A stretch of DNA of 64,000 nucleotides, from NCBI RefSeq assembly GCF_037893015.1, contig NC_133658.1, positions 289,917,719 through 289,981,718 on the forward strand. The letters run 5' to 3'. A program made the position numbers and the translations under genes. Position 1 is the stretch's first letter, and every line of letters starts with the position of its first letter. Positions 1-64,000 of this stretch are shown here, in pieces. The DNA comes from Macrotis lagotis. Taxonomy: Eukaryota > Chordata > Mammalia > Peramelemorphia > Peramelidae. The notes under the pieces are model-generated. The model searched no databases. It was not told the DNA's origin and saw only the letters and a program-made list of their open reading frames with translations.

Positions 1-663
1 CTCATGTACCCAGATGAGAGGTAGAGAGGGAGAAAGAGAGGTGGTGGGTTCCGCTAGGAGCCCAGCCTTTGTTCACTCCCTGAAAGGCAGCCAGGCTCCG
101 TCTGCAGCACTCCTCTCCTCCCCCAGCGGTCTGTTTCTGATCGTTTTTAAAGCAATCCCCGGGCCTCAGTGGCACTGAGCTGAGAAAGATGCAATGCAAT
201 GAATAAGAATTGGGAGAGCTTGCACGCCATGCTCCGAGTTGAAGGCAGGAGGACGCAGTGATTATAGTGGGATAATCAAAGTGTTGACAGTCTCCACAGG
301 GATGCCTGTAAGCTGACATCCAAAATGTGGCTGTGAATGAGGAGTAGATTCTACTGGGCACCAGGCACAGGTTTAAAAAGTCAAAGTAAAACAAACAAAC
401 AAACAAACAAGATTCTTTATCTCCATCCCCATTAACATAGAAATGCCTCTGGGCTGGCAGGAAAACACGGTTCCATGTCCAGATGCTGTTTTGGCCAGGG
501 TGGGTGCCCAGGCTATTCGAGGAGGTATCTTCCAGTGCCATGCTTCTACCAGGCCAGGGGATCTCATGGGTACTGAATGAGCCATGCATGAAAAGGGGTT
601 TTGATGTTGCTGATGCAAGGCTGCATTTCAAGTTTTCAATATATATCTATTTCTTTTTAAATA
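1..663. other. Intergenic, no supported gene
   Basis: This stretch has fairly high G+C for the window and long open frames on both strands (2-631 minus, 483-719 plus), but no recognisable domain, splice structure or homology. In human the gene beyond ABL1 is QRFP on the opposite strand. I looked for its RF-amide signature (GGFSFRFGR) and did not find it. Confidence 0.6.
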
Positions 664-1332
664 AAAGTTACAACCCCTGCAAACTACAGACTCTTAACTA
701 CAGGCCATTAGTATATTAGAACTTAACTCTACTGTGTTGTGAATAGCTTAACACTGAGGACTGAAACCTTATTATATATGCCCACACATCTTTCTCAACA
801 TTCCTCCAATTGATAGTCTAAGAAATATACATGATCAAAAGATAAAGACAATGCAAAGTATGTTTTCTTATTCCAGTTGGCTTTCACTAGCTTCTTAAGA
901 AAGAACATGTGAAAAACAGCTCAACCAACCCCCCCACCGCCCGCCCCAAGGAAAAACCAGAACTAAGCCTGCAGTGGTTTCAGATCACCCAACCCACTAG
1001 AATAACACACAGAAAAGCCCAAATAATAAGTTACAACCTCTGCAAACTACAGACCCTTAACTATAGGTCATTAGTATATTAGTACTTAATTTTACTGTGC
1101 TGTGAATAGTTTAACACTCTAAAGACTGAAATCCCATTATATATACCCACACATCTTTCTTGACATTCCTCTAATTGATAGTCTAGGAAGTATCGGTGAT
1201 CGAAAGGAAAAGACAATACAGAGTATGTTTTCTTATTCTATTTGGCTTTCATTAGTTTCTTTACAAGGAACATATGAAAAACAGCTCACCCCCCCCCCCC
1301 AGGAAAAACCAGAATTAAGCCTGCAGTGGTTT
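664..1332. repeat. Diverged tandem duplication, two copies of about 310 bp
   Basis: Copy 1 (about 664-981) and copy 2 (about 1028-1332) align end to end. Both start GTTACAACCYCTGCAAAC (667 and 1030) and both end GCCTGCAGTGGTTTC. The offset falls from 363 to 352 bases through small indels in a poly-C stretch. A 46-base spacer separates them. The copies look roughly 85-90% identical by eye. The unit is not a repeat family I recognise. Confidence 0.85.
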
Positions 1333-4014
1333 CCGACCCAGAGGCTGGATACCTCGCCTATTTCAAACACAGCTTTGGTGTCTCCTTAGATGCTACCCCA
1401 TGTCAGATATAGTGATCTGATGCTGCTCACATGCTGCTCTGCTTCAACTCCTAAGACAAGGAGCTTATATTGATGTAACTATAGCAACATTTCCCCTCCT
1501 CTTTTAAAGCTGTACCTTACCCATGTTCACAATTGAATAATTTTCCATTGAACTGTCACAATTAATTGGTGGATTTTTATTAGCCTTTTAGAACCACACT
1601 GGGCTGAGCCCAGCTTGGCGGCTTGTCGAATTCAACAGTCCTTTCTCATTTTTGAGGGCCTTGCATTCTTTAGCAATAGCCCTCAATCTTCAAGAGTCAA
1701 AGAGTTGCTTCATTATGGAGAAACATATGGGTGCCATAATAGAACCAAACCCATTTAGAATAGAGAACATGGGTAATAAGATGGAAACGGAAAACTGGAG
1801 TTAATAATTTACTTTCCATTAGGGCAAGTCTCTTTCCACTGAAGCTTTTCACTTAACTCTAAGCTGGACACTAACAAAGACAGATTTAATATTTGGGCCT
1901 GAGGCATGTGATCTGCTTTCAATAACCATTTTGGCTTGGGACAGTAGCAATGAAGTTCAGATGATAGGACTGATCAAAGGACTCTAATGAGGGACCATGC
2001 TTCCTGTAAGGAAGAAGTGAATTTTGAATTAACACTAAAATTACAACAAGTACTAATTTTGGGAGGGTAGGTAATTCCCCTATTTGTTTACTCCTTTAAT
2101 CACAGAAGGCAAAAAATGCTAGAATTCTTTGGAAAAAACTCTTTTTGGTCAAAGCTTTTGAATTCCCAAGAGAGTCTGTGAAGTCTTACATTAATTCAGC
2201 CAATACTTTTTCAAACCAGGTGTGTCCAAAATACAGAGTACTCCAAAAGTCCTAGTGCAGTTTTCAGCTTAAAGAGCTTAAAATTTAATCATGTTCACAA
2301 CTGACTTTTGAGACACTCTGAATACATGTGCTTAAACAGAAGGTAACCTGGGTCCCTTTCCCTCTGTGCATTAACAAGCATCCCAAATGTATTGTATTGT
2401 ACTGTACTGTATTGTCTATTCATTAACACTGAGTAAAACAGTAAAACCGTAAGGAAAAGAAAAGCAGTTATGAAGAATGTCTAGAATGAATTCTTTAGGT
2501 TTTTGTTCCTTTTTCTAGAAAGATATTCACATGGACACCAATTAATGTCACTTTGCAGGATACTAAGAGTGCATCACTAGTATATATAATGGGTAGTTTT
2601 TGACTAGCATTTGACTTAGCTTTTACCAGAAAAGCATGAGATCAAGAGAGTATGGTTTCAGAGAAATGGAAATACTGACATTAAATTTCACCTTAAAAAA
2701 AAAAACAACATAGAAACATCCAACACCTAACAACAAATAAAGCTAGTCTTCCAGTTTACTTGTACATTCAAGCTCAATAATCCTGAAAATTGGAGCAATC
2801 AAATTGTTAAATGCATTGATCTGTTAAATCACCTCCCACTGTATTAGGCTAAATTTAGTCTTTAACCCCCCCTGCCCTCCTTCATGCCAACCCCACCATT
2901 TCCTGGTTAAAGGCCTGCTTCTTCCTGATGTCAACCAACCATCCTGTACTATGCAGTTCCCCTCAGAGTTCTCTGTCACAGTAAAAATTACTCTCCAGAT
3001 TAGTGGAGATGAAGGTCTTTGGAAAACATTTATTTTGGAAACAGATTAGGCTCCCCTGAGCAACTCATTCTGATTCCCTTACTTTTCCAAACCAAGGTCA
3101 CTGAAGCATCTCGATGACTGTTTGCATCTGTTAATTGTATTTATCTAATACACAAAAAGGCCTCCATTTTGAGTGTGTAAATCTAAAGGATTTTACCTAT
3201 TAAAATTGAAGGTGGAGGTAAACAATGCTAATGAAATACAGTATTACTCCTAAGCTTTTACAATTTTGATCATTTTATACCCCTAAATAAATTCATATTT
3301 TGCATGAATATATATAAATTGTGGTATTTTTAATTCACAAATCATTTTTCCCAAATATGACAATCATGAATGAATTTAGTTCATATTTCCCAGTGCTGCT
3401 GAAGTTCAAATGTTCCCTTAGCCTCTAAACTAATGGACAGCAGAAAGGTGTGCACCTGGGCTCTGGGAAAAAGTCTCAGAATTCAGCTAAGACAATGGGA
3501 GATCTCTAATTCTTTGAGAATAGGCTAGGTTAAACCGATGTAGTTATGGGATGTGTCAGACTTAGCCCCCCATTCCCAACCTTTTCTCCCTCAACTAATC
3601 ACATTGCTCAAAGATCCCAAATTGTAGATATGGGAGCAGATAATATCTTGCTTCCCAACTAGTGCCCTAGAACCCTAGAAATTGAGGAAAACTGAGTCAT
3701 TAGACATGGGATCTCTCCAATCCAAAGGGAAAAGTCAGAAGTCATCTTTGGAGCCTCCCAACCCCCAATGCCCAAGCAAAGATGAACATTCTTGAATATA
3801 TGCAGCATTTCCCCATCTTTTGCCCTCATGAGGTCTCAGCCTAAGAAGGATATCATTCAATAAATCTCATGTGAAAATGTAAATTCGAGGTACAGGAGCT
3901 CTTTTTCCTTCTTACTGTGTATAGATGATAACTTACCACAAAATCATTCATTTGGTGAGGCATTTACTGCTAGGTGTAAGAATTAAAGTAAGTAGAACTT
4001 AATTCTCTTTTAAG
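1333..4014. other. Intergenic, nothing recognised
   Basis: AT-rich unique-looking sequence between the tandem duplication and the first SINE. No open frame above background, no RNA gene and no clear repeat family were found. Confidence 0.5.
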
Positions 4015-4025
4015 AAAATAACCCT

Positions 4026-4175
4026 GGGACGGCTAGGTGGCACAGTGGATAGAGCACGGGCCCTGGAGTCAGGAGTACCTGAGTTCAAATCCCGCCTCAG
4101 ATACTTAATAATTACCTAGTTGTGTGACCTTGATCAAGCCACTTAACCCCATTGCCTTGCAAAAAAACCCTAAAA
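4026..4175 (+). mobile_element. WSINE1-like tRNA-derived SINE
   Basis: Starts GGGACGGCTAGGTGGCACAG, with a tRNA-like box B GAGTTCAAATCCC, the segment TTAATAATTACCTAG, and the tail CCATTGCCTTGC plus A-run. It is flanked by a perfect 11-bp target-site duplication AAAATAACCCT (4015-4025 and 4176-4186), so it is a fairly young insertion. Confidence 0.92.
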
Positions 4176-4333
4176 AAAATAACCCTACAAACTCACAAAA
4201 TAGGATGAATTCACCAGTGTCCTTTTTTCAGCATGACATGAATTAGAAATCCATCCACCATTAAACTTGACTCAGGGAATGATACAAGAATCTTCACAAC
4301 ACAAGGAAAAATTGATCTCAATCTGTGATTTAT

Positions 4334-4490
4334 TTATTTATTTTTAGGGTATTTTTGCAAGGCAGTGGGGTTAAGCGGCTTGCCCAAGGCCACACAGCTA
4401 GGTAATTATTAAGTGTATGAGGCTGGATTTGAACTCAGGTACTCTTGACTCCAGGGCCGGTGCTCTATCCACTGTGTCACCTAAGCCGCC
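4334..4490 (-). mobile_element. WSINE1-like SINE, reverse orientation
   Basis: Reverse complement of the same SINE (GCAAGGCAGTGGGGTTAAG ... GGCACCTAAGCCGCC-type end). A TGTGATTTAT direct repeat flanks it (4324-4333 and 4496-4505). With the copy at 4026 it forms a head-to-head facing pair about 160 bases apart. Confidence 0.9.
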
Positions 4491-4884
4491 TTCAATGTGA
4501 TTTATCACAGAATTTCCTCAAGTGGTGTGAAGACCATGAGATGTTACAGGCTACAGTGAGATGTTTACAAAAGGCCATTTTAAGTATGGTATTTTTTTAT
4601 CTCAGGGATTTCTCAAACCATTTTATTACAGTGTTGGCAAGATCCCTAGAACTCTCCAAATGAAAAATTAGAAGTAGCCTCACCTAGTAATATGAATGAA
4701 TTGCAAAAGGGACAGGATTACCCTTGTCATGATACTTGGGAAAGTCTTGGAAAGTAAGATGAGTCATCTTTCAGATTTGAAGCTAGATAGCAAATGAAAA
4801 GGAAGATTTCTGGAAGAAACTATAGATTAGTTATGCAACCTGAGTACCAGTACTAATTTTACCATGAGTTAAATCCTTTCCATA

Positions 4885-5140
4885 ATGTTTCAGCTAGAAG
4901 AAACCCATGTCCAATTTTTGGAAGTTTTGGGCAGAGGACACCAAAGTTCTATAAGGTTAGGCTTGCCAAAGGATGCACAATCTTAAGTAATGGAGGAGGG
5001 ATTCAAATTATGTTCAGTGCCCTTTTCACCATGAATGAGTCTGGACAAGTCTGATTCTCCCTTTTCTCATCTATAAAATGAGAGAATTGGACTAGATGAT
5101 GGCTTAAATGCCTTAAGCTCTAAAATGATGCAATTCTAGG
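4885..5140. repeat. MIR/THER CORE-SINE relics
   Basis: Two adjacent decayed pieces: a minus-oriented part (AGAGGACACCAAAG..., GGATTCAAATTATG) and a plus-oriented 3' part with CTCATCTATAAAATGAGAGA, the standard CORE-SINE 3' segment. Ancient and without duplications. Confidence 0.55.
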
Positions 5141-6239
5141 AATCTACTTATCCTTGGCTCAAGCAAATTTTTTATCTAGATTATTTTCCTCTTCCAATGA
5201 TGCTCTGAACTCATCTTGCTGCAAGAGTTCCTTTCACAGGGTTTTTGTGAACCATACTTTTCAATATGCTTTGGTGAGCATGATATGTATTCCTTTGACA
5301 AGTCTACTGGTTTAATAAGTATTATTATCAGAGGGCTCTACTTACTTCCCCAACTTCAACTTTCCAAGCTGTCAGCCAGTGTTAAATGGAGACCAAACTC
5401 ATGAAGAAAGAGTCCCTCTTGACAACCTGTGCTCAGTGGGTGGCTAGAATAGGCCTCTGTAAAGGGTTACCATTATAGTCTTATAACACTACGTAGGCCA
5501 GCACTCCACAGCTATTCATCATTCCCACAAAGAAATAAGACACTAGGAATGTCAAAGACAGGTAAATGAGGGGTGCTTTAAGGCTGATGGGTGGTGGCAG
5601 AGAGAGGGTTCAAAGGCAAATATAAGAATAAATGCCTTAACTCTTTCGGGCCAAGAAGTAGCTATTCAAGAAATTACTTCTTTCAGCATACTAAACAAAT
5701 GCTCCAATAGCATAAAAGTTAATGCAGCTTCACAGAGGAAATCATTTATTTCTTACTGCCTGTCACTATCAAGTGGGGTAAGTTCATTGCTATTTAATCC
5801 CACCTTAGTTGCTGAATTACAAGCAGTTCAGATTGCTGAAAAGTAAGTTTCTTATGATGCAAGAAAGGTCTGAGAAGAGGGACAGGGAAATTGTTCCTGA
5901 CATTGCAGATAATGACAGGACACAAGACAGCCACACTCTCTCTATGCTAGTAACCACTTTAGGAAGGGGCAGTGAACCTTGCTTCATAAAAGACGGAAAT
6001 GAAATAGCCAAAGGAAACAGACTTGTTTTCTGCAATAATCATTCACTTGTCTTCCCTCTCCATCCCACTTCTGGTAAAATGTAACATTAAAATTCAAGAT
6101 CCTTACACCTTTCCTCAGGCTCTGACAGCACCTTACAAAGCTCTTATATTCCTTTTACCAAAACAAGAAACTTCCTTTTACCACAAACTGGATGGTTTAG
6201 GAAAAATGAGTTAAGGTTTAAAACAATACATGAAGAGGC
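5141..6239. other. Intergenic beyond the ABL1 poly(A) site, nothing recognised
   Basis: No gene-like exon or repeat family recognised. Short open frames at 5809-6084 and elsewhere overlap on both strands and have no domain character. Confidence 0.5.
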
Positions 6240-8427
6240 TCTTATTTTTGCCAACAATGATTTATTTAAAAAATACTAAGGAAGACAGACTTGGACTCAA
6301 AAAGCATTAAGAGAGTCACATACTGAACAAAATGTATTGGACCAAAAAAAGAAAGAAAGAAAATGGCACCATAGGTACAGAAAGGATGCTTGAAAAATTA
6401 TTTACACATTTATAAAAGAGTAAGTCTATAAAAGAGTGTAATAACAAGATACAAATGCATAATATAGTGGCACATTATGTTAACAAAACAAAAACAGTAC
6501 CTCATAAAACAGTTCAAAGATTTTTGTGTGTGTGGCTTGTTTTGTTTTGTCTGTTTAAAAGGCAGCTGGTGGTGTTTTAACATCTTCTGTTTGTAAATCA
6601 CAGCAGTCTGTGAGGGCAAAGAGGTGATATGAGAATATAAAAAAGGATATTGGAAGGAAAACATTTTAAAAACCATTTCTAGCAGAAAAATAAAATACAA
6701 GTTAAGGTGATTAGCGTAAAAATAGTGTGATGCAATAGGGTCATAGGAGTTAGAGGGAAGGGTTAAGGAATGTAGTTTTTCTCCTGGTTTCTGTAACTGT
6801 TAAGGGGGTTAAATTGCACCATTAATAACCATAACCCTTGTTTCTTGGGTAATGTTGCAAGTCTCTTTTTAGTCCTCTGTCTAATGCTTCCTGCCCCTCA
6901 ACCAGCCTTGGATACTGGCATGTAGAGGTCAAGGAAAAGCTTGAGCGGCTGTCCTATGAATCATGGTCCCCATACCTTCAGCAGTCCTGGGGAGTCCCTG
7001 GGGAAGAATGAGCAAGACAAAAGATGGCTGCCTGCTGTTTGAAATACTTTCTGTGGGCTTCCCCCCCGCAACAGTCCCTGACAGAACCCCTAGAGAAACA
7101 TTAGATTGATAAGTGTTGTTCATTGTAATTAAGGAAAAGGCATTCTCCAAACTCCAAGCATGTGGCCAATGCAGTGTGGGCCTTTGGGGGTCAACCCTTT
7201 TTTTCCTTCCTCTTTGGTGCAATGAACTCTGTTCTTACTAACTGCTAGTTTCAGAATAAGAACCAGCAGCCTGATGATGCTCAAAGATTTGCAGAGAATG
7301 GAGCTTGCTCAGGGAGTCTTCAAGAATGCCAAGAAACTAAACAGTCTATTTTCTCAGAAAGGGGTTTTGAGAATGTGCTTTGCTTAGAGAAAGCATGAAG
7401 AAGAAATAAATGAACATACAACTGGATCCAGACTCCTGTTCTCAGTATGTCATCCAGTGACTAGAACTGTAAAAGGGCAGTGTCAGATCTGCTGAGTGCA
7501 CAGACCCTGACTGCTGTGGGTGACTGAACAACTTATGCAATTTTCTCTATCCTTTCCTGTCCTGTTCCTTCTCTATGTTATGACAGCAGCATCAACCCCA
7601 TTTTCTTCAGGAACCAAAGTCTGTTGGTCCCAGTTTGGCACTATAAAAATGGAGGCAATTTCTTCTCCAGGATAAAGGAAAGGCTAGATGACTTTAATCA
7701 CAAATCATTTTAGACCTCCTCCTTGGCCTTCACTGATCACTATATGAACCATCTAGTTGTTTCCCTCATCACAACTTACTAACCCAGTGATCTTCAGCTC
7801 CCCTTCACAACAGAACTCAGTCCTTGGCCAACAGGTAAATAAGAGGGGTCAATCTTGCAGTGAGCGCTCTGAGCACCCTTCTGAATATTTTATTTCCATA
7901 TGTTTTAGCTTAAGAGAATTAAGAAAATAAAATAGAACAATTCCCTTCATGGGAAAAAGGGAGGAGAGTGTTAGCAATACTTCACTGGAAAGGCTCAAAT
8001 ATGTTAGTGTTTAAGAGATTCATCGTTTGGGAAAATGGCAAGAGAAGGACCCAGGAATGCCTCTGGAAAGGAAGAAAACAAAACTCCATGTCTTTGATTC
8101 CCACTTCTAATTTAAAGCGCATTATAGAGCAACTTTAGTAAAAAGGGACAGTGAGACCTTGGCATTTTGGCTTTAGTCCAGAGATGGAACTCCACAGATG
8201 AGTTTTAGAACAGCAAAGACTCAGGGAACCTGGGCTGAAAGGGAAAAAAACATCTTGTGATTGGCATCCTCTGGCCGAGGCCATCAGGCTTAATGTGCTC
8301 TCCAGCCCTACATAGTCTGAACCTTGGATGCTTTTTCCTATCTGGTTCACAGGTCTTTTGTCCGTCTACCATAGCTCTGGCCACACCTCTCAGCAGTCAG
8401 CTCTGGCTGGCTGAGCCCTGGCTTTTG
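6240..8427 (-). other. ABL1: Probable ABL1 3' untranslated region
   Basis: About 2.2 kb of repeat-poor sequence between the stop codon and the poly(A) signal at 6261-6266. The length is similar to the roughly 2-kb 3'UTR of human ABL1. No SINE or LINE was recognised in it, unlike the introns, which fits selection on an exon. The exact cleavage point is inferred, about 10-30 bases past the signal. A second AATAAA on the minus strand near 7887-7893 could give a shorter form. Confidence 0.7.
6261..6266 (-). terminator. ABL1: Probable ABL1 poly(A) signal AATAAA
   Basis: The minus strand reads TTTAAATAAATCATTGTTGG, a canonical AATAAA followed by a T/G-rich stretch (TTGTTGG, then TTCATGTATTG) like a downstream element. 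It lies 2.16 kb past the stop. Confidence 0.65.
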
Positions 8428-61158
<52,731 letters not shown>

Positions 61159-61371
61159 TTTCATTTGTTAGAGAGCGTCCTCGATATGTAGTTTTGTCTT
61201 CCCTCCCCCCCTCCCTGTCCTTTTTCTTGGACCAGGCTCTCACATAAAAAAAGAAGGCTAAACAATCTGGTGCTCTTTGGCTCATTAAAGTGCCCAGGCA
61301 CGGGGCTCCACCCCTGGGCCCATGCTGCTGTAACTTAGGTGGAGCAGCTTCTTCTTCCTTTGGGGTCTCAC

Positions 61372-61383
61372 TTTTGGCGGGAG
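61372..61383 (+). promoter_or_regulatory. E2F-like site in the 1a promoter region
   Basis: TTTTGGCGGGAG matches the E2F consensus TTTSGCGC/TTTGGCGGGAA at nearly every position. It sits about 210 bases upstream of the exon 1a start codon. Function is inferred from motif and position only. Confidence 0.45.
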
Positions 61384-61386
61384 AAA

Positions 61387-61399
61387 CCCCCCCCCCCCC
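61387..61399 (+). repeat. Poly-C run in promoter region
   Basis: 13 consecutive C (G13 on the gene strand), 4 bases from the E2F-like site. Confidence 0.95.
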
Positions 61400-61551
61400 A
61401 CCAAAGTTGATAGCAGTTACTGCTTAGAGCAGCTCCTGAAGTGCCACCCGCCCCTCATTCTCAAGCCGCGAGCACTCGGCAGAGTCAGAAAGAAGAGCCT
61501 GGCTCAGCTGCCAACAAAGGGCCCCCTTCAGGCGGGGGCTGTCTGACTTCA

Positions 61552-61559
61552 TGACATCA
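61552..61559 (+). promoter_or_regulatory. CRE/ATF-like octamer
   Basis: TGACATCA differs by one base from the palindromic CRE TGACGTCA. It lies next to a GC box (61531-61538) in the 1a promoter region. Confidence 0.35.
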
Positions 61560-61914
61560 GGCTGCCCAGGACCGCCCACAGAAGCTCCGCGGGCTGGATG
61601 CTTAACCCCTTCATTACCCTGCCAAACACAAAGTCAGAAAACCACCAGACTTTTCTGAGTTTTCCAGCTGTCTTCCAACTTCTCAAAATTCGCTGCCCAG
61701 GGTGGTATTTTTCTCCCCATGTTCAGATGTAATTAGTGACAAATTTCTGGGGCAAAATAAAACAATAAAAATTGTCTTAATAGCTTGAAAGAACAACTCT
61801 CCAAAACCAAACAATTTTCAAAAATCATATCATATTCTTGCTCTAAAACTTGACAAGTGGAATGCATGCTCTCGTGAGAAATATTTTGAAAGACTCAATG
61901 AGAAACACTAATAT

Positions 61915-62055
61915 ATCATCTAATCCAAATCCTTCATTTTATAAAGAAACGGGGGGGGGGGGGGTTGTGCAAAATGACACACAGGTAACGTACTACCTTA
62001 GTCAGGATTTTAACTCAGTATTCTGATTTCAAATTCAAAACTCTTCCACTAATTC
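61915..62055 (-). repeat. MIR relic with a 14-G run
   Basis: TCCTTCATTTTATAAAGAAA then G14 (61951-61964), then AAAATGACACACAGGTAACG and TCAGGATTTTAACTCAGTAT: a reverse CORE-SINE whose middle is replaced by a G-run. Confidence 0.5.
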
Positions 62056-63730
62056 ACAATCCCTCTCATTTGACTCATGAAATATATGGTGGAACAGGTT
62101 TCTGCCTTATGTTGGAGCATTTTTCTTTTAAACTGAAAACTTAGAGCTAAAACAGCAATCTGTTAACTTAAAAATGAAAGCCAGCAAAGTCAATTTAAAA
62201 ATACTGATCATAGCATTCACATGAATGCATTGATCCACACTGTGGAGTGTCTGCTTTTTCAATAAATCTGAAACACCCCACTCTTCAGTTGTCTTCATGT
62301 CATCCTGAGATTTCTCCAAATCCCCAGCTTGGGAACGCTGCTGCCTAAGGAAGAATTCCACTCTGAGTCTTATGCCAGAGCACATCCTATGTCTCAAGAA
62401 TGCTAGTGAATAATGCAGAAATTCCATTGAAATTACTTCTCCTACAGCCATCAAGGCAGGCAAATTCAATAACTATCAAAGGGATGAATAAACAGTATAT
62501 TTATTCTATTAAAAGCACAATGCTTTTATATCTAAGTTCTAAATTATTTCATTCTTCTCAGACCTAGGATAGAGTTATACACTATTCAGAACATTAGTAA
62601 GGCATGTGGGAAGTGGAAATGAGAAGCACATCATATGATGTCACACTTTTGAGTACTTTATTACATTTGGGATTTCTCTGTAGTTAAATGGGTGAAAATC
62701 TGCCCTCACCACATCAAATAATAATGTAATTTCTATTCTGTACAATAAAATTTAAAAATAATTTTACACACACACAAGTTTACCTGCTGAGTGATGTAGC
62801 AATATATCCCCATTTTGAAGATGTACTAGCCTTGAGATTTATTTATTAATCTCATTAATTAGCCTGAAATTGAGGTTCAGAGAGAATAAATAAATAGTTT
62901 GCTTGAGATCATATAATTACTAAGTTACTAAGTGTTGGAGTCAAGATTTAAGCCCAAGCCTAATGATCCCAGGTATAATGACCATGTCACAATAGCAAAG
63001 CCACATCTTCATTTTACCTCCTGGGGAATTATTATTATGTCTTCTGATTACTAAAACATAATGCTGAACAGCAGCAACAATATTATGGATTCAAAATTCA
63101 TTTGAAATGACAAAGAGTAAAAATTCCTGAGAGGCTCCAAATTTCCTTTTCTCTTAATGTATTTTTCTTTCTATATGTCATTCACTATATATCACAGCTG
63201 GAGGCCCATCACATCCTTCTTTTTTGTTGGACTCCAGTTTTAATTGCTTTAGTTAGATACCAGGGTTGGGGGAAGAAGGAAGCCTCATCTGTTGCAAAGG
63301 AAACCTGGGGTCAGAGAACACTGACAGCAGCACTAATCTCATGAAGCAAAGCTTTACTTGCTTGCTGCTTAATGCATTTTTCAGTCTATCTTGTAATGAT
63401 TCAAACTTGGATAAATCTTTAGGGCATCATGCATTTAAGTAACAAGATCTTTAGTTATGCCTGCCAAAGAAAGCACACAAGAATTCAAGATTGGACTGAA
63501 TATGGTTTGGAGGGGTAACACTAGTGTATATCAAATAACCTATTATTACATACCATTTTAGATTTAAAGTGCTATATCTCAAATCATGGGCTAATGCTGA
63601 TAGGTGCTCATTAATGGGTATTTATTTCAATATTAATCCATATATTTGAAGCTTATCAAAAATGGATCTAAATTCTTTGTTGGCACATACTATGTTCATA
63701 TACTGCAGATATGGACAGATACATAGGGTA
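62055..63730. other. Upstream of exon 1a, mostly unrecognised
   Basis: Expected to be intronic for exon-1b transcripts. It holds a MIR relic at about 62870-62985 (AAATTGAGGTTCAGAGAGAA) and otherwise AT-rich sequence. No match to the distal first exon 1b was seen. Confidence 0.45.
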
Positions 63731-63734
63731 GTAC

Positions 63735-63951
63735 AAAGGGGTCAAACTCAAATGGAAATGGGGGCCAATGAACCGTACATAAAGACCCCTGTAAATTGTT
63801 TTTGTTGACTAAGAAAACCACGTTAATGTCATCTATGTTGCTCTGTTTATTTGTTTTGTTAAATATTTCCCAATTGTATTTGAATCTGGTTTGGGACACT
63901 GAAGTGGTGGTGCCAGTTGCACTGGCCCATGGGCCTTATATTTGACACCCT
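63735..63951 (-). mobile_element. Non-autonomous hAT DNA transposon
   Basis: Inverted ends AGGGGTCAAACTCAAATGGA and CATGGGCCTTATATTTGACA CCCTG match a recurrent marsupial/mammalian hAT MITE (CAGGGGTGTCAAACTC ... TTTGACACCCCTG). Interior TTAAATATTTCCCAATTGTA and GAATCTGGTTTGGGACAC also fit. No clear 8-bp duplication remains. Strand is arbitrary because the family has no coding capacity. Confidence 0.7.
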
Positions 63952-64000
63952 GGCGACCTAGGTAAAGTAATGAATTTGAATTGTGCCTCAGATACTTATT
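63952..64000 (+). repeat. SINE-like piece cut by the window edge
   Basis: GACCTAGGTAAAGTAATGAA and TTGTGCCTCAGATACTTATT resemble parts of the MAR1-like SINE. Confidence 0.35.

Larger units (their letters stand above)
61159..61620 (-). promoter_or_regulatory. ABL1: Proximal (1a) ABL1 promoter and 5' leader region
   Basis: Sequence immediately upstream of the exon 1a start is richer in G+C and CpG than the rest of the window. It carries an E2F-like site TTTTGGCGGGAG (61372-61383, plus strand), GC boxes CCCGCCCC (61447-61454) and GGCGGGGG (61531-61538), and a CRE/ATF-like TGACATCA (61552-61559). No TATA box is evident, as expected for the housekeeping-type 1a promoter. The transcription start cannot be fixed from sequence alone. 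The leader is inferred to lie within about 61159-61400. Confidence 0.6.

Noticed and set aside
2-631. 209-codon open frame on the minus strand at the left edge
   Set aside because: No recognisable domain or family. Composition looks like non-coding DNA with simple repeats (CAAA run near 390), and overlapping frames exist on both strands. Could only be revived by transcript evidence.
1-6240. QRFP, the gene next to ABL1 in human
   Set aside because: Searched by eye for the RF-amide precursor ending GGFSFRFGR on the plus strand and did not find it. It may lie beyond the left edge or be too diverged to see.
61159-64000. ABL1 distal first exon 1b (myristoylated isoform start, MGQQPGK...)
   Set aside because: Not found. 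In other mammals it lies far upstream of 1a, so absence from this window is expected.

Overview
This is a mammalian, almost certainly marsupial, genomic window. It holds one protein-coding gene: the ABL1 tyrosine kinase gene on the minus strand, from its proximal first exon (1a) to its stop codon and probable poly(A) site. Eleven exons can be placed to the base. All splice junctions have AG/GT ends, and the joined reading frame is 3,387 nt (1,128 codons plus stop), with start, SH3, SH2, kinase and C-terminal actin-binding parts intact. The marsupial call rests on the repeats. There are many copies of a roughly 150-bp tRNA-derived SINE of the Australian-marsupial WSINE1/MAR1 type, RTE-tailed SINEs, marsupial-type L1 and an ORF1-only (HAL1-like) element, together with old L2 and MIR/THER relics. 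Several WSINE1-like copies have near-perfect target-site duplications, which fits a dasyuromorph such as the Tasmanian devil or a relative. That species-level call is inference.

Layout from left to right: 1-6240 is intergenic DNA beyond the ABL1 3' end, with a diverged tandem duplication at 664-1332 and two SINEs near 4.0-4.5 kb, and no supported gene. 6240-8427 is the probable ABL1 3'UTR, with a poly(A) signal at 6261-6266. 8428-10133 is the large last exon. Exons 10 to 5 lie between 12.5 and 18 kb. A 22-kb intron 4 (17909-40033) is packed with L2, L1, HAL1-like, SINE and DNA-transposon debris, including a four-level nest of insertions. Exon 4 is at 40 kb, followed by an 8-kb intron 3. Exons 3 and 2 lie at 48.4-49.4 kb. 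After an 11.7-kb intron comes exon 1a at 61.1 kb with a modestly GC-rich promoter-like region (61.2-61.6 kb) carrying E2F-, GC-box- and CRE-like motifs. 61.6-64 kb is upstream sequence, expected to be intronic for transcripts starting at the distal exon 1b. Exon 1b is not in the window.

The window shows no RNA gene, CRISPR array, second host gene or new biochemical system, and no retrovirus-like or LTR element was recognised. The most interesting observations are structural: nested transposons, a shared L2/SINE junction that may be a local duplication, an extra codon in the ABL1 N-terminal cap, an extra in-frame ATG just upstream of the exon 1a start, and an overlapping upstream ORF.
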